Assembly: GCA_963818205.1 (NCBI GenBank) | Contig: CAWFRG010000008.1 | Span: 1 to 64,000 of the forward strand | From: CAVVYV01 sp963818205 | Lineage (GTDB): Bacteria; Actinomycetota; Thermoleophilia; Solirubrobacterales; 70-9 | Length of the DNA stretch: 64,000 nt | Direction of reading: 5' to 3' | Part shown: in pieces, positions 60,217 through 64,000 of the stretch | Numbering within the stretch: position 1 is the stretch's first letter | Layout: each line of letters opens with the position of its first letter | Made by a program: the position numbers and the translations under genes | The notes under the pieces: generated by a model | Told to the model about the DNA's origin: nothing | Databases searched by the model: none | What the model saw: the letters and a program-made list of their open reading frames with translations, nothing else

Positions 60217-62289
60217 TCAGGCTGCGATGCGGCCGGCGAGCTCGACGAAGTAATCGAGCGCCGCGGGGTTGGCGAGCGAGTCGCGGCTGGCGGCCCGCTC
60301 CGGCGCCTCGCCCATCAGGATTCGCTTCACCGGCACCTCGAGCGCCTTGCCGCTCAGCGTTCGCGGAACCTCGGCGATCTGGAAGACCTCGTTGGGTACG
60401 TGTCGCGGAGAGCACTGCTCCCGGATCCGCCGCTTGATCTCGGCGGTGAGGTCGTCGTCCAGCTCCGCACCCTCGCGGAGGACCACGAACAGGGGCATCC
60501 ACCCCTCGGTCCCGGGCTTCGGCACGTCGACCACCAGCGCGTCTAACACCTCGTCGATCCCGGACACGGCCCGGTAGATCTCGCTGGTTCCCATCCTCAC
60601 TCCCTGGCGATTGATCGTCGAATCGGATCGCCCGTAGATCACCGCCGTCCCCCTCGAGGTGATCTCGATCCAGTCGCCGTGCCGCCAGACGCCCGGGTAC
60701 TGGTCGAAGTAGCTCGCCCGGTAGCGGGAGCCGTCGTCGTCGCCCCAGAAGAAGATCGGCATCGAGGGCATCGGCTCGGTGATCACCAGCTCGCCCACCT
60801 CGTCGACGAGGGCGTTGCCGTCCTCGTCGAAGGCTTCGATCGCCGCCCCCAGAGAGCGGCCCTGGAGCTCGCCGCGGTAGACCGGGAGGATCGGCACCCC
60901 GCCGACGAAGGCGGTGCAGACGTCGGTGCCGCCGCTGGTTGAGAACAGCCAGGTGTCCTCGCCGACATGCTCGTAGATCCACTCGAACCCCTCCGGGGAG
61001 AGGGGCGAGCCGGTCGAGCCGATCGCGCGCAGCCGCGAGAGGTCGCGGCCCTGGCCCGGCTCGATCCCGTCCTTCATGCAGGCGGCGATGTAGGAGGCGG
61101 AGGTGCCGAAGCAGGTGATCCCGGTGCGCTCGACCAGGTCCCAGAGGACGCCCATGTCGGGCGCCCCCGGGCTGCCGTCGTAGAGGACGATCGAGGCGGG
61201 CGTCAGCAGGGCGCCGATCAGGAGGTTCCACATCATCCAGCCGGTGGTGGTGAACCAGAAGATCCGGTCACCGTCCTGGGGGTCGAGGTGGAGGTTCGAC
61301 TTCTTCAACTGCTCGAGGAGGATGCCGCCGTGCCCCTGGACGATCGCCTTCGGCAGGCCGGTGGTCCCGGAGGAATAGAGGACCCAGAGCGGGTGGTCGA
61401 AGGGAACGCGCTCGAAGCGGAGGTCCGCGCCCTCGCCGAGGTCGAGGAGCTGCTGCCAGGTCATCGGCGCTGGGCCGTCCTCGCGGCGCTCGAGCACGGC
61501 GAGCGCGGGTGAGTCGCTCAGGTAGGGGACGACGACGATTCGCTCGAGGCTCGGGATCTCGGCGGCGATCTCCGCCACCGTCTCGAGCCGGTCGAAGTCC
61601 TTGCCGCCGTAGCGATAGCCGTCGACGGCGAACAGCACCTTCGGCTCGATCTGGGTGAAGCGGTCGACGACGCTCGCCTTGCCGAAGTCCGGGGAGCAGC
61701 TCGACCAGATCGCCCCGAGGCTGGCGCTGGCGAGGAAGGCGATCAGGGCCTCGGGACCGTTGGGGAGATAGGCGACCACCCGGTCGCCGCGGGTGACACC
61801 GAGCGATCGGAGCGCCTCGGCGCAGGCGCCGACCTGCTCCTGGAGCTCACCCCAGCGGAGCTCGCCGAGATCTCGCAGCTCCGAGGCGTAGACGACGGCG
61901 ACCTCGTCATCGGCCTTGCCCCGGAAGATGTGCTCGGCGTAGTTGAGCTCGGCGCCCTCGAACCAGCGGGCTCCGGGCATCGTTCGCTCGGCGAGGACTT
62001 GCTCATACGGCGGCTCCTCGCCTTCGGCTCCGCGGCCGCCTTGGTCTCCTCCGCGGGATGCGATCACCTCGAAGTAGTCCCAGATCGAGGCCCAGAAGTC
62101 CTCGAGCTCGTCGACCGACCATTTCCACAGCTCCGCGTAGTCATCGGCCTCGACCCCGCGCTCCGCCGCCAGCCAGCGGCGGTAACGGGTCAGCTGCGAG
62201 CGCTCGATCGCCTCCGCACTCGGCTCCCAGAGCTTCTCCCCGCGCGCGCGGCCTTTGCTCGCCCTCTCGACCTCTGCTCCCCGGGCCAC
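60217..62289 (-). CDS. Acetoacetate-CoA ligase
   Basis: 690 residues, intact, full family length. Activates acetoacetate with ATP and CoA. PGARWFEGAELNYAEHIFRG and GAIWSSCSPDFGKASVVDRFTQIEPKVLFAVDGYRYGGK are hallmark blocks of acetoacetyl-CoA synthetase. LWVLYSSGTTGLPKAIVQGHGG (phosphate loop), FWFTTTGWMMWN, VYRGELQGRSLGAAIEAFDEDG, YGRSDSTINRQGVRMGTSEIY and RTLSGKALEVPVKRIL (adenylation Lys) follow. It supplies acetoacetyl-CoA for hbd and so for the ethylmalonyl-CoA pathway. Confidence 0.94.
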   Translation of the reverse strand: MARGAEVERASKGRARGEKLWEPSAEAIERSQLTRYRRWLAAERGVEADDYAELWKWSVDELEDFWASIWDYFEVIASRGGDQGGRGAEGEEPPYEQVLAERTMPGARWFEGAELNYAEHIFRGKADDEVAVVYASELRDLGELRWGELQEQVGACAEALRSLGVTRGDRVVAYLPNGPEALIAFLASASLGAIWSSCSPDFGKASVVDRFTQIEPKVLFAVDGYRYGGKDFDRLETVAEIAAEIPSLERIVVVPYLSDSPALAVLERREDGPAPMTWQQLLDLGEGADLRFERVPFDHPLWVLYSSGTTGLPKAIVQGHGGILLEQLKKSNLHLDPQDGDRIFWFTTTGWMMWNLLIGALLTPASIVLYDGSPGAPDMGVLWDLVERTGITCFGTSASYIAACMKDGIEPGQGRDLSRLRAIGSTGSPLSPEGFEWIYEHVGEDTWLFSTSGGTDVCTAFVGGVPILPVYRGELQGRSLGAAIEAFDEDGNALVDEVGELVITEPMPSMPIFFWGDDDGSRYRASYFDQYPGVWRHGDWIEITSRGTAVIYGRSDSTINRQGVRMGTSEIYRAVSGIDEVLDALVVDVPKPGTEGWMPLFVVLREGAELDDDLTAEIKRRIREQCSPRHVPNEVFQIAEVPRTLSGKALEVPVKRILMGEAPERAASRDSLANPAALDYFVELAGRIAA

Positions 62290-62301
62290 CGCCCGCTTAT
62301 A

Positions 62302-63524
62302 TCACCACGGCGCCGCCGCCTCGGCGGGCGGAGCGGGCGCGGTCCGGCGGCCGGCATCGCGGTCGAGGAGACGGGCGAGGGCGACGACGAACTCGGTTGC
62401 CCGGGCGAGAGCCTCCTCGTCGACCCGCTCAGGGGTGTCCTCGAGGGTGTGGTACCAGGGGGCCGGGGAGCCGCCGTCCGTCGCCCGGATCGTGATCGCG
62501 TGCATGCCGGCGTTCCGCGGGGGGAGGGCGTCGTCGAGCAGCGAGTAGCGGAGTGGCTCGGCGGCGAGGCCGTTGCCGCCGGCGAGCGCCTCGCAGAGCT
62601 CGACCAGCTCGCCGTCGAGCGGCAGGCTGACGACAGCGCCCTCGCTGACCTCGTAGTTGAGGTCGCCGTGGGAGACCGAATCGACGTTGATGACGTAGGT
62701 GCGCTCGGGGTCGAACCGCTTGCGGTGGGCCCGAGCAAAGGCGCGCATGCCCTCGCACATCGACTCCTCGGATCCGGGGAGCACGACCCAGAGGTCGAGG
62801 TTCGCGGGTGGCTCCGTCTCCAGCTGGTCGGTGGCCGAGAGCACCGCGGCGACGCCGGAGGCGTTGTCGTAGGCGCCGGGGACGGTGTCGGAGAGGGCGA
62901 TGTCGATCAGGAAGAAGGCGGCGACGATCAGGAGGATCGTCGGCACCGATTGCAGCGCCCCCAGCCAGGCGGCGTCGACGCCGGCCATCCGCAGGCCGAG
63001 GAGCGGCAGCAGCGGTGCGAGGCCTCCCCAGAAGAAGATCCGGAACGGCCCCGGGGAGGGGCGCCCGCCCGGCCGCTCGCCCTGCCGGAGGCGCCTGGAG
63101 AAGACCCAGCCGGTGCGGGCGGCGTCGTAGTGGGCGGAGAGGATCAGGCGGACCGGCGCCTCGGGCGGGACCCGGGAGAGACGACGTTCTGGGAGGCGCG
63201 GCGGAAGAGCAGCGAGCGGACCAGGTAGAAGCGGGTGTTGAGGTCGAGATAGGTGGAGGCGGCGGCGGCGAGAACGAGGGCGAAGCCGGCGGCCGGCTGC
63301 ACCGTGGCGAGCACACTGCCGGCGATCGCGAGGGCCGCGTGGAGAAGGTGAACGACCGCGTACTGGGGGTGGACGAACGTCGGCTCGATCTCCGCCCGGC
63401 GGCCGGTCTGCCGCAACCGCCCGGCGAGCATGTTCGCGGCCCTGCGCTCGGCGTCGGTGCCCGGGCCACGGCCCTCGAACGAGCACAGCTCCTTGATCAG
63501 CTCCATGCGGCCGGCGGCGTCCAC
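62302..63524 (-). CDS. M28-family metallopeptidase with membrane segments (one frameshift)
   Basis: About 407 residues, GTG 63524 or ATG 63506. The N-terminal part ELCSFEGRGPGTDAERRAANML precedes two membrane helices (VVHLLHAALAIAGSVLATV, GFALVLAAAASTYL). After a frame change near 63175 the peptidase part has LILSAHYDAARTGW (His, Asp), GAYDNASGVAAVL (bridging Asp), VLPGSEESMCEGM (Glu pair), YVINVDSVSHGD and PWYHTLEDTPERV (last zinc His). Two more helices (FWGGLAPLLPLLGL, VPTILLIVAAFFLIDIAL) lie between. It is probably an aminopeptidase. Substrate unknown. It begins 12 bases after the acetoacetate-CoA ligase start region on the same strand. Confidence 0.83.
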
Positions 63525-63568
63525 GGGCGCGGATTATCGCCCTAAGGCAGGGCTATGGTTCCCCGTGG

Positions 63569-63653
63569 GCCGGAGTGCATGGAACTGGTAGACAGCATCG
63601 GCTCAAAACCGATGGTCCTTCGGGACGTGTGGGTTCGAGTCCCACCTCCGGCA
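63569..63653 (+). tRNA. trnL: tRNA-Leu (anticodon CAA)
   Basis: Class II tRNA: acceptor arms GCCGGAG and CTCCGGC (63646-63652) with discriminator A. The D-loop has GGAACTGGTAGACAGC. The anticodon stem ATCGG/CCGAT surrounds loop CTCAAAA (anticodon CAA). There is a long variable arm and a T-arm GTGGGTTCGAGTCCCAC. It reads UUG codons. CCA is not encoded. The SRAP gene starts 7 bases after it. Confidence 0.97.
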
Positions 63654-63659
63654 TTTGCC

Positions 63660-64000
63660 ATGTGCGGGCGCTTCACTCTCACCGATCCGGATCCGCGCTT
63701 GCTGCGCTTCCGCTTCGACCTCCGCGAGTCGGTTGAGATCGAGGCGGAGCCGCGCTTCAACATCGCGCCGACCGATCCCGTGCTCGCGTTACGCGTCGAC
63801 CGGGAGACCGGCGAGCGCGAGGCGGGGCGGTTGCGCTGGGGGTTGATTCCGCACTACGCCGACCCCGACGACTTCGACCGGTTGTTGATCAACGCGCGGG
63901 CCGAGACGGTGGCGGAGGCGCCGGCTTTCCGCGATGCCTTCGAGGGCGGCTTCCGCTGCCTGATCCCGGCCGATGGGTTCTACGAGTGGCGGGCGACGGA
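63660..64000 (+). CDS. SOS response-associated peptidase (SRAP/YedK), cut by the window end
   Basis: 113 residues visible from ATG 63660; the frame runs off the right edge. The protein crosslinks to abasic sites in single-stranded DNA and protects them. MCGRFTLTD provides the catalytic Cys2. EPRFNIAPTDPVLALR, RLRWGLIPHYADP, INARAETVAEAPAFRDAF and CLIPADGFYEWRA are the family signatures. No SOS box is visible in the short space after the tRNA. The remaining part, including the active-site His, lies outside. Confidence 0.95.
   Translation, partial: MCGRFTLTDPDPRLLRFRFDLRESVEIEAEPRFNIAPTDPVLALRVDRETGEREAGRLRWGLIPHYADPDDFDRLLINARAETVAEAPAFRDAFEGGFRCLIPADGFYEWRAT

Overview
The window is high-GC DNA with genes packed on both strands. 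It looks like a chromosome segment of an actinobacterium, most likely class Thermoleophilia (Solirubrobacterales-like). That placement is an inference. It rests on a Gram-positive type SOS box at lexA, an actinobacterial-style c-di-AMP riboswitch in front of an RlpA-like gene, a fused FO synthase with other F420 genes, a GTP-type PEP carboxykinase, and a DUF6325/SHOCT gene pair. I see no prophage, insertion sequence, CRISPR array or rRNA operon. About 20 conserved, probably functional genes are broken by single-base frameshifts. This points to a draft, long-read or metagenome-type assembly rather than to real gene decay.

Layout. 1-4.4 kb: tRNA-Leu, lexA with its promoter and SOS box, a zinc-ribbon gene, RNase P RNA, a methyltransferase, an SDR, a c-di-AMP riboswitch with an RlpA-like gene, and a cysteine-less CMD-family protein. 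4.4-13.4 kb: glnA, a YyaL/DUF255 thioredoxin-like protein, a double ACT protein, a three-gene unit (acyl-CoA synthetase, MFS, class III aminotransferase) and an enoyl-CoA hydratase. 13.4-19.1 kb: an operon of ADP-forming acid-CoA ligase subunits, ferredoxin and an HD protein, then a Usp protein and PEPCK. 19.1-33.9 kb: five genes that together can make up the ethylmalonyl-CoA pathway (malyl-CoA lyase, acyl-CoA dehydrogenase, MaoC hydratase, ethylmalonyl-CoA mutase, crotonyl-CoA carboxylase/reductase), mixed with regulators and small unknown genes. 33.9-37.9 kb: a coiled-coil protein with a nuclease-like core, a TetR/DoxX divergon, a lipoprotein and YgfZ. 37.9-41.1 kb: a metal operon (multicopper oxidase, ZIP transporter, DtxR regulator) behind a DtxR-like box. 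41-44.6 kb: small proteins, a substrate-binding lipoprotein and an aquaporin. 44.7-51.6 kb: F420 synthesis and use (fbiC, cofE, cofC, cofD, npdG). 51.6-64 kb: SDR, thioesterase, HMG-CoA lyase, sulfatase, 3-hydroxybutyryl-CoA dehydrogenase, DivIVA protein, acyl-CoA carboxylase beta subunit, desaturase, acetoacetate-CoA ligase, M28 peptidase, tRNA-Leu and the start of an SRAP gene.

How the genes fit together. Acetoacetate-CoA ligase and HMG-CoA lyase feed acetoacetyl-CoA. The 3-hydroxybutyryl-CoA dehydrogenase and a crotonase lead to crotonyl-CoA. Ccr, Ecm, the acyl-CoA dehydrogenase, the MaoC protein and the lyase turn this into glyoxylate and propionyl-CoA. The carboxylase beta subunit can return propionyl-CoA to the TCA cycle, and PEPCK opens gluconeogenesis. 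An organism with this set could grow on acetate or fatty acids without isocitrate lyase.

The best candidate for something undescribed is a family of short palindromic repeats at four places (about 4.5, 33.9, 42.9 and 55.8 kb). All four lie in divergent intergenic spacers, each within about 25 bases of the start codon of the rightward gene. Two of the four carry one copy nested inside the loop of another.
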